A DNA stretch of 64,000 bases from Kribbella catacumbae DSM 19601 (GTDB lineage Bacteria > Actinomycetota > Actinomycetes > Propionibacteriales > Kribbellaceae). A program made the position numbers and the translations under genes. Where the stretch lies: NCBI RefSeq assembly GCF_000372465.1, contig NZ_AQUZ01000018.1, positions 62,001-126,000 of the forward strand, given 5' to 3'. The number at the start of each line of letters is the position of its first letter. Position 1 is the first letter of the stretch. Positions 7,415 to 14,856 of this stretch are shown here, one piece after another. The notes beneath the pieces were generated by a model, which did no database searches, was not told where the DNA came from, and was given only the letters and a program-made list of their open reading frames with translations.

Positions 7415-8206
7415 ATGACCGCAACGATCGACGAGACGTTCCAGCGCCCGGTGGGCGAGCTGTTGCGTGCCTGGCGGGAGCGCCGCCGGCTCAGCCAGCT
7501 GGACCTGGCCAACCAGGTGGAGGTGTCCACGCGGCACGTGAGTTTCGTCGAGACCGGCCGCTCCAAGCCGAGTCGCGAGATGGTGCTGCGGCTGGCCGAG
7601 CATCTCGACGTACCGCTGCGGGACCGCAACCAGTTGCTGCTCGCCGGCGGCTATGCGCCCATCTACACCGAGGCCTCGCTGCACTCACCGGCGATGCTGG
7701 CGATCCGGGAGGCGCTGCGCCGGTTGCTAAAGGCCCACGAGCCGTACCCGGCGCTGGTCGTCGACCGCTGGTGGAACATCGTCGAGGCCAACGCGGGCAT
7801 CCAGTTGTTCACCGAGGGAGTGTCGGCCGAGCTGCTCAAACCGCCGATCAACGCGCTCCGGCTGACCTTGCACCCCGACGGCCTCGCGCCACGGATCGGC
7901 AACCTGCCCGAGGTCCGCACGAGCGTCCTGTCCAGCCTCCACCGCCAGGTCACCAGCACCGCGGACCCCGACCTCCAGGACCTGTACGACGAACTGCGCG
8001 GGTACTCCGGCGGCGAGCGGACCGAGATCGCCGGCGCGGCCGAGGTCGTAGTACCGATGAAGCTCCGGCAAGGTGATCGGGAGTTGTCGCTGCTGACCAC
8101 GATCGCGACGTTCGGCACCCCGCTGGACGTGACGGTGTCGGAGCTGATGATCGAGTCATTCTTCCCGGCCGACGAGAAGACGGCCGAGCACCTCCGGAAA
8201 CTGTGA
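7415..8206 (+). CDS. XRE-family regulator with MmyB-like ligand-binding domain
   Basis: 263 residues. The N-terminal helix-turn-helix (about residues 10-70) reads LLRAWRERRRLSQLDLANQ then VSTRHVSFVETGRSKPSREMVLRLAEHLDVPLRDRN. The C-terminal ~180 residues have the MmyB-like ligand-binding pattern: PYPALVVDRWWNIVEANAG, ALRLTLHPDGLAPRIGN and ELSLLTTIATFGTPLDVTVSEL. This domain binds fatty-acid-like or other hydrophobic ligands in the studied members. TACGGT at 7403-7408 is 6 bases before the ATG and no ribosome-binding site is seen, so the gene is probably leaderless. It likely controls the divergent SnoaL-like gene. Confidence 0.88.
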   Translation: MTATIDETFQRPVGELLRAWRERRRLSQLDLANQVEVSTRHVSFVETGRSKPSREMVLRLAEHLDVPLRDRNQLLLAGGYAPIYTEASLHSPAMLAIREALRRLLKAHEPYPALVVDRWWNIVEANAGIQLFTEGVSAELLKPPINALRLTLHPDGLAPRIGNLPEVRTSVLSSLHRQVTSTADPDLQDLYDELRGYSGGERTEIAGAAEVVVPMKLRQGDRELSLLTTIATFGTPLDVTVSELMIESFFPADEKTAEHLRKL

Positions 8207-8224
8207 TGCTGGCGGGTGGAACCA

Positions 8225-8258
8225 CCGGCGAGTAGAGGTCGATCGCTCTACTCGCCGG
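8225..8258. terminator. Convergent terminator hairpin
   Basis: CCGGCGAGTAGAG and CTCTACTCGCCGG form a 13-base perfect stem with an 8-base loop (GTCGATCG). It lies between the ends of the convergent XRE gene and the proline-rich gene. Confidence 0.85.
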
Positions 8259-8273
8259 CGGATCGGGGGTTGC

Positions 8274-9224
8274 CTACCGGTGGGAGGGGGTGCCGGTGGG
8301 GAACGACGGGGGAGGCGTGTTCGGCCAGCTCGGCGTCGCGGTGGGCCACGTCGGCTTGGGCGGCTTGGACCAGGTCGGCGTGGCAGTCGGCACCGGCGGG
8401 TGAGTCGGCTTGCCCGGCAGCGACGGCGTGGCCGTCGGGACCGGCGGCAGGGTCGGCTTGCCCGGCTTCCCTGGGAGGGAAGGTGTTGCGGTCGGTACCG
8501 GCGGCAGCGTCGGCTTACCCGGTAGCGACGGCGTGGCCGTCGGCTCGGGGAGCTGCACGCAGGGCGGCAGTTCCGGCTTGCCCGGCGCAGACGGCGTCGG
8601 CACTGGCGGGAGAGTCGGCTTGCCCGGCAGTGACGGCGTCGGAACCGGCGGCAGCGTCGGCTTGCCCGGCAACGTCGGCTTCGTGGTCTGCACCGTGGGC
8701 TTGCCCGGCAGCGACGGCGTCGGCACCGGCGGCAGCGTGGGCTTGCCCGGCAACGTCGGCTTCGTGGTCGGCAGCGTCGGCTTGCCCGGCAGCGACGGCG
8801 TCGGCACCGGCGGCAGCGTCGGCTTGCCCGGCAGCGTCGGCTTCGTCGTCGGTACCGGCGGCAGCGTCGGCTTGCCCGGCTTTCCTGGCAGGGAAGGCGT
8901 TGCGGGAGGCGGCGGCAGGCTCGGCTTGCCCGGCGTCGGTACGGTCGGCAGGCAGGTCGGGGCCGCCGTCGGGAGGTTGGTGGGTACCTCGATCGGCGCC
9001 GGTGGCTTGCCGTCGCCGGCCAGCAGGTTCCGGACGTCGGAAGGTCCCCCGACCGCGGCGGACACTGTAGCGACAGTGCCTGCGAGGGCCGTCACGCCCG
9101 CCGCGGCCAGTCCTCGGCGGAGCCAGGCGAGCCGGCGGCCGCGACGCATCAGGTCGGCCGGGTCGGGCTGCCAGGGCTCCAAGTCGTACTCGAGCGCGCT
9201 GCGCACCCGCTGCTCGTCGGTCAT
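8274..9224 (-). CDS. Membrane-anchored proline-rich repeat protein, sigma-factor partner
   Basis: 316 residues. The N-terminus (EQRVRSALEYDLEPWQPDPADLMRRGRR) is cytoplasmic and followed by one membrane helix (LAAAGVTALAGTVATVSAAV). The outside part is about 220 residues built from SLPGKPTLPPVPT-like repeats. Its start overlaps the stop of the ECF sigma gene (ATGA, 9221-9224), the usual place for a membrane anti-sigma or sensor partner in actinobacterial SigE-family pairs. No ZAS zinc motif (HxxxCxxC) is seen, so an anti-sigma role is inference from position. The Pro/Lys/Thr-rich tail could span or contact the cell wall. Confidence 0.7.
   Translation of the reverse strand: MTDEQRVRSALEYDLEPWQPDPADLMRRGRRLAWLRRGLAAAGVTALAGTVATVSAAVGGPSDVRNLLAGDGKPPAPIEVPTNLPTAAPTCLPTVPTPGKPSLPPPPATPSLPGKPGKPTLPPVPTTKPTLPGKPTLPPVPTPSLPGKPTLPTTKPTLPGKPTLPPVPTPSLPGKPTVQTTKPTLPGKPTLPPVPTPSLPGKPTLPPVPTPSAPGKPELPPCVQLPEPTATPSLPGKPTLPPVPTATPSLPGKPGKPTLPPVPTATPSLPGKPTHPPVPTATPTWSKPPKPTWPTATPSWPNTPPPSFPTGTPSHR
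8357..8942 (-). repeat. In-frame Pro/Gly/Lys coding repeats
   Basis: About 14 imperfect in-frame units of the type PSLPGKPTLPPVPTA or TTKPTLPGKPTLPPV. They make up the extracytoplasmic part of the membrane protein. Unit length varies (roughly 8 to 18 residues), and units are often nearly identical at DNA level, so copy number is expected to vary between strains and to be prone to assembly collapse. Confidence 0.8.
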
Positions 9225-9742
9225 GCTCTTCCTCCAACAGTGGTGGTGTCGATCAGGTCGGGTGCGAGACGCAGCTTGGCCAGAGCCCGGGACGCGGTGC
9301 TCTTGACGGTCCCGGCGGCCATGCCGAGCAACTCGGCGGTCTCGGCCTCGGAGAGATCCTGCGAGTAGCGCAGCGCGACCACGGCTCGCTCTTTGACGGT
9401 CAGACCGGCCAGAGCCGCAAGTACGGCCTCCCTGGTCTGCACCTCCGCGGAGAAGTCGGCGACCTCGCGGCGATCCCAGTGGTTGTCCACCGGGTCACTC
9501 GGTACTTCGTTCGTCCAGTGCCGACGGGACGCGGTCAAAAACCTGTTCACCAGCACCCGGCGTACGTAGCGAAGCGGATCACCGTCAAGCCGGTGCCACT
9601 TCGGATACGACCGCATCAACGCTTGCTGAACGAGATCCTCGGCCGTATGCCGATCCCCGCACAACACCTCCGCGAAGCGGAGCAACCGGGTCGACTGGGC
9701 CTGCACGAATCGCTCGAAGTCGGCGTCCGCGGTCCGGGTCAT
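9221..9742 (-). CDS. ECF sigma factor, SigE family
   Basis: 173 residues with region 2 (FERFVQAQSTRLLRFAEVL then AEDLVQQALMRSYPKW) and region 4 (LTVKERAVVALRYSQDLSE, AETAELLGMAAGTVKST). It directs RNA polymerase to envelope- or stress-type promoters; the SigE-type subfamily (RpoE_Strep-like) is common in actinobacteria. It is co-transcribed with the membrane proline-rich protein by a 4-base overlap. A CAGAACC -35-like element lies upstream on the minus strand (9796-9802), but no matching CGTC -10 is found at the spacing seen for the second sigma locus, so autoregulation is not shown. Confidence 0.88.
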   Translation of the reverse strand: MTRTADADFERFVQAQSTRLLRFAEVLCGDRHTAEDLVQQALMRSYPKWHRLDGDPLRYVRRVLVNRFLTASRRHWTNEVPSDPVDNHWDRREVADFSAEVQTREAVLAALAGLTVKERAVVALRYSQDLSEAETAELLGMAAGTVKSTASRALAKLRLAPDLIDTTTVGGRA

Positions 9743-9878
9743 CGAATCTCCTCTGCCTGCGTCACACCCGTCCCAACCCGCTGGGTCACCACTTAGGTTC
9801 TGTTACGTCACCAATTGATCGGAAGAAATTTATTGACGAGCTATACCGCAGATCCAGTTTGTTTGTCACATTGGGTGA

Positions 9879-9897
9879 ACCGGGTAGTGCACCCGGT
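9879..9897. promoter_or_regulatory. Inverted repeat upstream of the SH3-domain exoprotein gene
   Basis: ACCGGGT-AGTGC-ACCCGGT, 7-base perfect arms, 28 bases before the ATG at 9925 and probably inside the transcribed leader. It could be an operator or a leader hairpin. Confidence 0.4.
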
Positions 9898-9924
9898 GAC
9901 CTTCACCGCCCCGGAGGTACAGAC

Positions 9925-11133
9925 ATGCGTATCACCACGAAGGTGCGGACAGCAGTCTGTCTTGCTGCTGCTGCCGCCATCACCCCGCTCGCACTCGCGG
10001 CCGGGCCGAGCTCCGCCGCCTCCACCGACCCCGTCAGCGTGGCTGCTCAGCCAGTCGACGGCTCTACCAACGTCCGGGTCGACGGCAACCGGATCATCCT
10101 CGGCGACGCGCCCCCGTCGATGGGATCGATCGAAGTACGCCAACGCTCCGGCATCGCCAACCTTGCCCCGGTGCACTTCGCCGCGGCTACCTCAGCCGTC
10201 GTCGTCGACTACACCGCCGGTACGCCGGACCTGTGGACGGCCGAGGTCGACGTACGGGCTCTGGTCAAGGACAGGTGGTCCGAGTGGACTCCCGCCAAGG
10301 CCGGTCAGCCGACGGCACTGCCTGCCGCCAGCGACCAGGTCCAGCTCAGGATCATCGTGATCGCACCGCCGCAGGGTGGCAGCCCGTGGATCAGCGACGT
10401 GAGTGTGCACCCCACAGATCAAGCGGCCACCAACCGGATGGCGATCCAGGCCGCGCCCTTGAAGTCACGCGTCTTCGCCACCCGCGAGGGCCTGGTCGGC
10501 GGTACGACGGCCAACGGGCACGTCATCATCAGCCGCGACCACTTCGTCGCGTTGCCGTCTCGCCGGGGCCTGGCGAGCAACGGCTCGGGCAACTACTCGG
10601 TCAAGGTGTGCACCGCGACCCGGTGCGCGTTCGAGCCGGTCTGGGATGTCGGGCCGTGGAACACCAAGGACGACTACTGGAACCCGAGCGCCACCCGGGA
10701 GATGTGGAAGGACCTTCCGCAGGGCCGGCCGGAGGCGCAAGCGGCGTACCAGAACGGCTACAACGGCGGGAAGGACCAGTTCGGCCGAACGGTCGCCAAC
10801 CCCGCCGGGATCGATCTCGCGGACGGCACCTTCTGGGACGCGCTGAAGCTCACCGACAACGCATGGGTGGACACGACCTACCTGTGGACCGGTGACGGCG
10901 GTCGCGGCACCGTCTCGATCTCGTCCGGCTACCTGAACGTCCGCAACTCCGCGAGCTCCAGCGGCGCGGTCGTCGGGATGGCAGGCAAGTCAGCCCAAGT
11001 AACCGTCGAGTGCCAAACCACCGGCCAAAGCGTCACAGGCTCCCAGGGCACCACCAACATCTGGCTCCGCGTCCACACCGGCATGTACGTCTCCAAAGCC
11101 TGGATCTCCGCAGGCACCTTCTCCGCCTGCTGA
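9925..11133 (+). CDS. Secreted protein with C-terminal SH3-like domain
   Basis: 402 residues from ATG 9925, with GGAGG 8 bases upstream. The signal peptide is RITTKVRTAVCLAAAAAITPLALAAG. The mature part has an N-terminal beta-rich domain (residues about 30-160, ending near PWISDVSVH), then a globular domain with GHVIISRDHFVALPSRRGL and the Cys-containing CTATRCAFEPVWDVGPWN. The C-terminal ~65 residues (SSGYLNVRNSASSSGAVVG ... VSKAWISAGTF) are a bacterial SH3 domain, which usually binds peptidoglycan. The middle region is known only as an actinobacterial exoprotein module, so the catalytic role is unknown. Confidence 0.78.
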   Translation: MRITTKVRTAVCLAAAAAITPLALAAGPSSAASTDPVSVAAQPVDGSTNVRVDGNRIILGDAPPSMGSIEVRQRSGIANLAPVHFAAATSAVVVDYTAGTPDLWTAEVDVRALVKDRWSEWTPAKAGQPTALPAASDQVQLRIIVIAPPQGGSPWISDVSVHPTDQAATNRMAIQAAPLKSRVFATREGLVGGTTANGHVIISRDHFVALPSRRGLASNGSGNYSVKVCTATRCAFEPVWDVGPWNTKDDYWNPSATREMWKDLPQGRPEAQAAYQNGYNGGKDQFGRTVANPAGIDLADGTFWDALKLTDNAWVDTTYLWTGDGGRGTVSISSGYLNVRNSASSSGAVVGMAGKSAQVTVECQTTGQSVTGSQGTTNIWLRVHTGMYVSKAWISAGTFSAC

Positions 11134-11143
11134 CCCACTGCCA

Positions 11144-11173
11144 TCCGAAGGACCGAGTTGCCGGTCCTTCGGA
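11144..11173 (+). terminator. Hairpin terminator after the SH3-domain exoprotein gene
   Basis: TCCGAAGGACCG and CGGTCCTTCGGA, a 12-base perfect stem with a 6-base loop, begin 11 bases after the stop at 11133. No T-run. The rest of the gap to 11386 contains no convincing gene; two related segments, GGGTCAGCGGCGCCCGACC (near 11200) and GGGTCAATGGCGCCCGACC (near 11295), look like a diverged short repeat. Confidence 0.75.
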
Positions 11174-11385
11174 CGGTCTGCGGCCGGATGATGACCTGGG
11201 TCAGCGGCGCCCGACCGTGGTCGAGTGGCGGATGTGGCGCCTCGACTTCGCTGACCTCGTCCGGGCGTGCGCCACCGGCCGGATGTAAACATGGGTCAAT
11301 GGCGCCCGACCTCGTCGGTGGGCGCTTTGGGCGCGCGGCGGAGGGCCGCGCCGGCGGCTGGTGGGCCGCCGGCGGTGCGGTGGTG

Positions 11386-12462
11386 CTACGGGCCCGCTGA
11401 CGGGGTACTGCTGCCGCCCCAGGGGTCGAGCAGTGCGACCGCTTCGGGAGTCAGCCAGGACAGACCTCCGGTACCGGCCTGCGGCTTGGCGCGCGGGCTA
11501 GGCGGGGCGAAGAACCGGCCGGGATGTTCTTGGTGTGGGTCGCCGCCGCCGGGCCCGGTGGACTCGCCGGGCTCGGCGGACTCGCCGGGGGTGCCGGGTG
11601 TGCTGGGGGTGCGTTTGCGGGGCATGGTGGCGGCGGCTGCGTTCAGGATGGTGGTGAGGGCGTCGGCCTGGCGTTTGGCGTGCGAGCGCGGGTCGAGGTC
11701 GCCGTCAACGGTCCGGTGAGGTTTCGAGAGACGGTTGATCTGGGTCCGGAAGAGTTCGGCGTTCTCGCCGGTCAGGTAACCGTTGATCCTGACGCCGCCG
11801 TCGGCCCGGCGCAGCGACAGGGTCTCGTTGGCGTGGGCGTCGTCTTCGGCCGGTTCGGGGCCGTCGGTGTCCAGCCTGTTCAGGACCTCGCGACCGAACT
11901 CCACCAGCCCGTCAGGGCTCAACAGCCGGGCAGCCTCGATCATCTGCTCCTCGGCCACCCGCAACTCCTCATCAGAGACCGTCGGCGGGGCCTTCTCCAA
12001 CGTCGACACGATGGCCTCGGCCTGGCCCGGGTTCAACACCACCACACCCTGCACCCCACCCCCACTCCCATCGCCATCCCCGTCCACCTGCGCGTCCGCG
12101 TCGGCGTGAGAGTCCGCGTCCGCGGACGCGTCCACGTCGGTGGGGTCGGCGTCGTCGAAGCTGGTGTCGGTGGGTGTTTGGGGGTCGGGCAGGGCGGCGG
12201 TGACGGCGGTGTACTTGGGCAGAGCTTTGCCGGTTTTGAGGTCTCGGCGGACGTCGCGGGGGTTGCGGTGGTGGCGCAGCGCGAGGAACTCGACGGTGTC
12301 ATGGGCGCCGATCACTTTGGCCAGGCCGCGGTGGTCGAGGTCGGCGGTCACCTGGAGCCGGTAGGTGAGCAGGGTGGACAGGGCAGCGTCGACGCCGTCG
12401 ATGGTGGTCAGCAGGGCGCTGTCACCGAGCATCGACGGTGGGAGTAGCTGCGAGGTCTCCAT
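11386..12462 (-). CDS. 13E12/DUF222-family protein lacking the HNH domain
   Basis: From ATG 12462, 358 residues. The family pattern is clear: LLTYRLQVTADLDHRGLAK, AVTAALPD and QAEAIVSTLEKAPPTVSDEELRVAEEQ, then RINGYLTGENAELFRTQINRLSKP and RSHAKRQADALTTILNAA. Full-length members continue into an HNH nuclease-like domain (a CVVCG-type motif). Here the protein ends soon after a Pro/Gly/Ser linker with no HNH sequence downstream in any minus frame, so the C-terminus is missing. An acidic DADADSHADADAQVDGDGDG insert is unusual. These multicopy proteins often decay by recombination. Function unknown. Confidence 0.75.
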   Translation of the reverse strand: METSQLLPPSMLGDSALLTTIDGVDAALSTLLTYRLQVTADLDHRGLAKVIGAHDTVEFLALRHHRNPRDVRRDLKTGKALPKYTAVTAALPDPQTPTDTSFDDADPTDVDASADADSHADADAQVDGDGDGSGGGVQGVVVLNPGQAEAIVSTLEKAPPTVSDEELRVAEEQMIEAARLLSPDGLVEFGREVLNRLDTDGPEPAEDDAHANETLSLRRADGGVRINGYLTGENAELFRTQINRLSKPHRTVDGDLDPRSHAKRQADALTTILNAAAATMPRKRTPSTPGTPGESAEPGESTGPGGGDPHQEHPGRFFAPPSPRAKPQAGTGGLSWLTPEAVALLDPWGGSSTPSAGP

Positions 12463-12741
12463 ACCCAGAACTCTAGACGAGGCCACCGACAGTTTCTGTG
12501 GCCGGAAGGCCTTATCTATAAGAGGATTCGTGATTGGCCGGAACTGGTCAGGTTATGCACAGGGAGCTGCGAGTTGTGGAAAGCCGATGATGTTGCCAAC
12601 AGCAACAGTCGGCGATCTGTGACAGCCTGCATCGGTTGAGAGTTCACGTGGCGACGGAGGCGTGGGCTAGCCGGTCGAGGTGGTTGGTAGGAGAGCGTGG
12701 CGTTGAGGTTGGCCCCGCGTAGGTCGATGGGCTTGGCCTGG

Positions 12742-13361
12742 TCAGCAGCCGTGGGAGATCTGTGCGCAGGTTTGTTCGCCCCAGATCAGCCGGAACTCCT
12801 TCAAGACCGAGCCGTTCAAACGCTGCAGGGTCACCTTGATCTTCGGGCGGTTCGTGGCGGAGCCCGGAGTCCAGGACCTTGCCTCGCGATGCTGCATCAG
12901 CCAATAGTTGCCCTTGACAACTGCATTCGCGGTCGTGCCGTCGGGAAACGTGTAGGCGATCTTCGCGACACCGGTGGGCAGCTGACCGGCCGCCCAGTAG
13001 TAGTCGTATTCCTTGCCCTGCATCGGGATGAGGTTGTTCGCCACGGCGAAGGTGTCCGCGGTCAAAGCTGGTCTACCGATCTTGGCCGGCTCGCGCAGCG
13101 AACCTTCGCCATTGTGGCGCGCGTATGCCGTACTGCACCCAGCCCAGTAGTTGCCATTAGCAAGCACCACCACGCTGCCCGGCTTGCCATCGAGACGCGC
13201 GGCCAGCTTGACCGATCCCAGAGGATGCTGGGCTTTCAGCAGATCCTTGCAAGCCTTAACCGGATGTTGTTCGCCGCGGCGGCCGCAGCGCCCGCGATAC
13301 CGGCGACAGCTACCACCGCCAGCCCACCGACCGCCAACTGCTTGATCACGTGCTTCTTCAT
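12742..13361 (-). pseudogene. Secreted protein, paralogue of the adjacent membrane protein; frameshifted signal peptide
   Basis: The ATG at 13361 has a good site (GGAGGGCAACAG) and starts a signal sequence (KKHVIKQLAVGGLAVVAVAG), but that frame stops soon after position 13260. The mature part runs in the next frame from about 13285 to 12742. It matches the extracytoplasmic domain of the neighbouring 268-residue protein: YDYYWAAGQLPTGVAKIAY versus FDYYWAAGLLPVGVTKVSY, and the identical C-terminus QISHGC. A single base lost in the GC-rich GCGGCCGCCGCGGCGAAC stretch would explain it. Conserved Cys pairs suggest a disulphide-bonded envelope protein; function unknown. An ECF-type promoter precedes it. 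Confidence 0.75.
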
Positions 13362-13402
13362 CTGTTGCCCTCCGCAAGGTTTTCCTGCTGGTCGGGCTGA
13401 AG

Positions 13403-13426
13403 GACGCGAGGCCGGCCGAAAAGGTT
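13403..13426 (-). promoter_or_regulatory. ECF-type promoter for the secreted paralogue
   Basis: On the minus strand AACC (13426-13423), 16 bases, then CGTC (13406-13403), with a longer shared -35 block GCAGAACCTTTT. The same arrangement stands before the sigma gene at 14786. It lies 42 bases ahead of the ATG at 13361, so the secreted paralogue is probably transcribed by the neighbouring sigma factor. Confidence 0.65.
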
Positions 13427-13434
13427 CTGCCTGT

Positions 13435-14241
13435 TCAGCAACCGTGCGAGATCTGCTCGCAGGTCTGCTCTCCGGGCTGCAGCTTGAACTTCTTCAGGAC
13501 GGCACCGTCTGCCGCAAGCAACCGAACCTCCACTCGCTCAGGACTCGGCGTAGTCTCCGGGCCTGCCATCGGCACCGAGTGACGCATCAGCCAGTACTTG
13601 CCGCTGACTACCGCATCGACGGAACTGCCACCGGGGAACGAGTAGCTGACCTTCGTCACACCGACCGGCAGCAACCCCGCGGCCCAGTAGTAGTCGAAGT
13701 CCTTGCCCGCCCTGGTCACCACGTTGTTGGCCACGGCAAAGGCATCGGCGTCCGACGTGGCCGGCCGCCGGATGGGGCCAGGGCTTCGCGCGGACATCCT
13801 GACCGAGCCGCCGACCTGGCGGTAGCCGGTGTCACAGGCAGTCCAGTTCTTGCCGTCAGCAATCACTATGAGAGAGCCGTCTGCCGACGACAGCAGGGCC
13901 TGCTTGGCCGTCTTTGGTCCAAGGGCCAAGTCATGCACACGCAGCTCTGCCTTGCACTGCGCGACCAGCGTCGCCACATTCGGCCCTTGCGGCGTAGTAC
14001 GGGTCGCCTTCGGAGTACTGACTGAAGGCGTCGGCTGCTCGACCACTGGGCTGCCACTCGGCCGAGTCCCGGCGATCACACTCACAGCAACCACAGCCAG
14101 TACTGCGACCGCTGCCGCGCCGCCGACCGCCATGCCGCGTTTCCGGCGGCGGCGGTGTGCGCCGGCGATCACGTTCGCTGGGTCGAGCGGATCGATGCCA
14201 TCCGGCGCGCGCAGTACCTCCCGCAGTTCGTCGTCGTTCAT
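13435..14241 (-). CDS. Membrane-anchored partner of ECF sigma factor
   Basis: 268 residues from the ATG at 14241, overlapping the sigma stop by ATGA. The cytoplasmic N-terminus (NDDELREVLRAPDGIDPLDP, then IAGAHRRRRKRG) is followed by one helix (AAAVAVLAVVAVSVIAG), a Pro/Thr linker and an outer domain of ~180 residues. That domain is shared with the secreted protein at 12742: CKAELRVHDLALG, NWTACDTGYRQ, FDYYWAAGLLPVG and the C-terminal GEQTCEQISHGC. Topology and gene order fit an anti-sigma or sensor protein, though no ZAS motif is present. The sensory domain is not one I can name. Confidence 0.75.
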   Translation of the reverse strand: MNDDELREVLRAPDGIDPLDPANVIAGAHRRRRKRGMAVGGAAAVAVLAVVAVSVIAGTRPSGSPVVEQPTPSVSTPKATRTTPQGPNVATLVAQCKAELRVHDLALGPKTAKQALLSSADGSLIVIADGKNWTACDTGYRQVGGSVRMSARSPGPIRRPATSDADAFAVANNVVTRAGKDFDYYWAAGLLPVGVTKVSYSFPGGSSVDAVVSGKYWLMRHSVPMAGPETTPSPERVEVRLLAADGAVLKKFKLQPGEQTCEQISHGC

Positions 14242-14786
14242 GACTGTTCTCCCGCGTAGCTGTCGCTCAATTCGGGGGCGGAACGCAACTTCTGCAAGGC
14301 CCTGGCGTTTGTACTCTTCACCGTTCCCAGCGCTACGCCGAGGGTGGCCGCGGTCTGCGTCTCGGTCAGGTCCTCGACGTAGCGCAGTACCACCACGGCT
14401 CGTTCCCTTCTGGTCAGCGTCGCCAGCGCTTCGGTGATCGCCAGCCGGCGTTCCACGCCCGTACTCGGGTCGGCCGCCGTTCGGCCGCGCAAGGACGAGC
14501 TGAACTGCTCGTCGAGCTCGCTCGTGCTCCCGCTCGGGCGCTCTCGCCACGGCCGGCGCCGGATCCAGGACAGATGCTGGTTGACGACAGCTTGCCGGAC
14601 GTAGGCGAAGGGGTCGCCGAGCTCGATCCGGTCCCAGCGCAGGTACGCCTTTTCCAGCGCCGTCTGCACCAGATCCTCCGCCAGCCCGGCATCACCGCAC
14701 AGCATGCGCGCGAGGTGCACCAACCGCGCCGAGCGCGCGAGCACGAAAGCCGTGAAGTCCTCATCGCGGCTCGCCGACCGCTGCAT
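14238..14786 (-). CDS. ECF sigma factor, SigE family
   Basis: 182 residues: region 2 FTAFVLARSARLVHLARML and LAEDLVQTALEKAYLRW, region 4 LTRRERAVVVLRYVEDLTE and QTAATLGVALGTVKST. It should direct polymerase to AACC-N16-CGTC promoters; one lies 35 bases upstream of its own start and another before the paralogous secreted gene. It is co-transcribed with the membrane partner at 13435. The Ser/Arg-rich linker between the two regions (RRPWRERPSGSTSELDEQFS) is longer than usual. Confidence 0.88.
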   Translation of the reverse strand: MQRSASRDEDFTAFVLARSARLVHLARMLCGDAGLAEDLVQTALEKAYLRWDRIELGDPFAYVRQAVVNQHLSWIRRRPWRERPSGSTSELDEQFSSSLRGRTAADPSTGVERRLAITEALATLTRRERAVVVLRYVEDLTETQTAATLGVALGTVKSTNARALQKLRSAPELSDSYAGEQS

Positions 14787-14820
14787 CCGCCCCCACCTTC
14801 CTCAGGCCCTCAGGCCGTAG

Positions 14821-14844
14821 GACGTCAGCGGGCCGCAAAAGGTT
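14821..14844 (-). promoter_or_regulatory. ECF-type autoregulatory promoter
   Basis: Minus strand AACC (14844-14841), 16-base spacer, CGTC (14824-14821), inside GCAGAACCTTTT...CGTCCTACGGCC. It is nearly identical in key positions to the promoter at 13403-13426, and 35 bases upstream of the sigma ATG at 14786. Confidence 0.65.
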
Positions 14845-14856
14845 CTGCGGACGGAA

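Noticed and set aside
8410..9306. Plus-strand ORF coding collagen-like GLPGSDGVGTGG repeats
   Set aside because: It is the exact antisense of the Pro/Lys repeat region of the minus-strand sigma partner; it has no ribosome-binding site and the minus frame has a helix, a sensible N-terminus and an ATGA overlap with the sigma gene.
9743..9830. AACC-N16-CGTC promoter for the first ECF sigma gene
   Set aside because: A CAGAACC element is present, but the sequence 16 bases downstream is GGGT and not CGTC.
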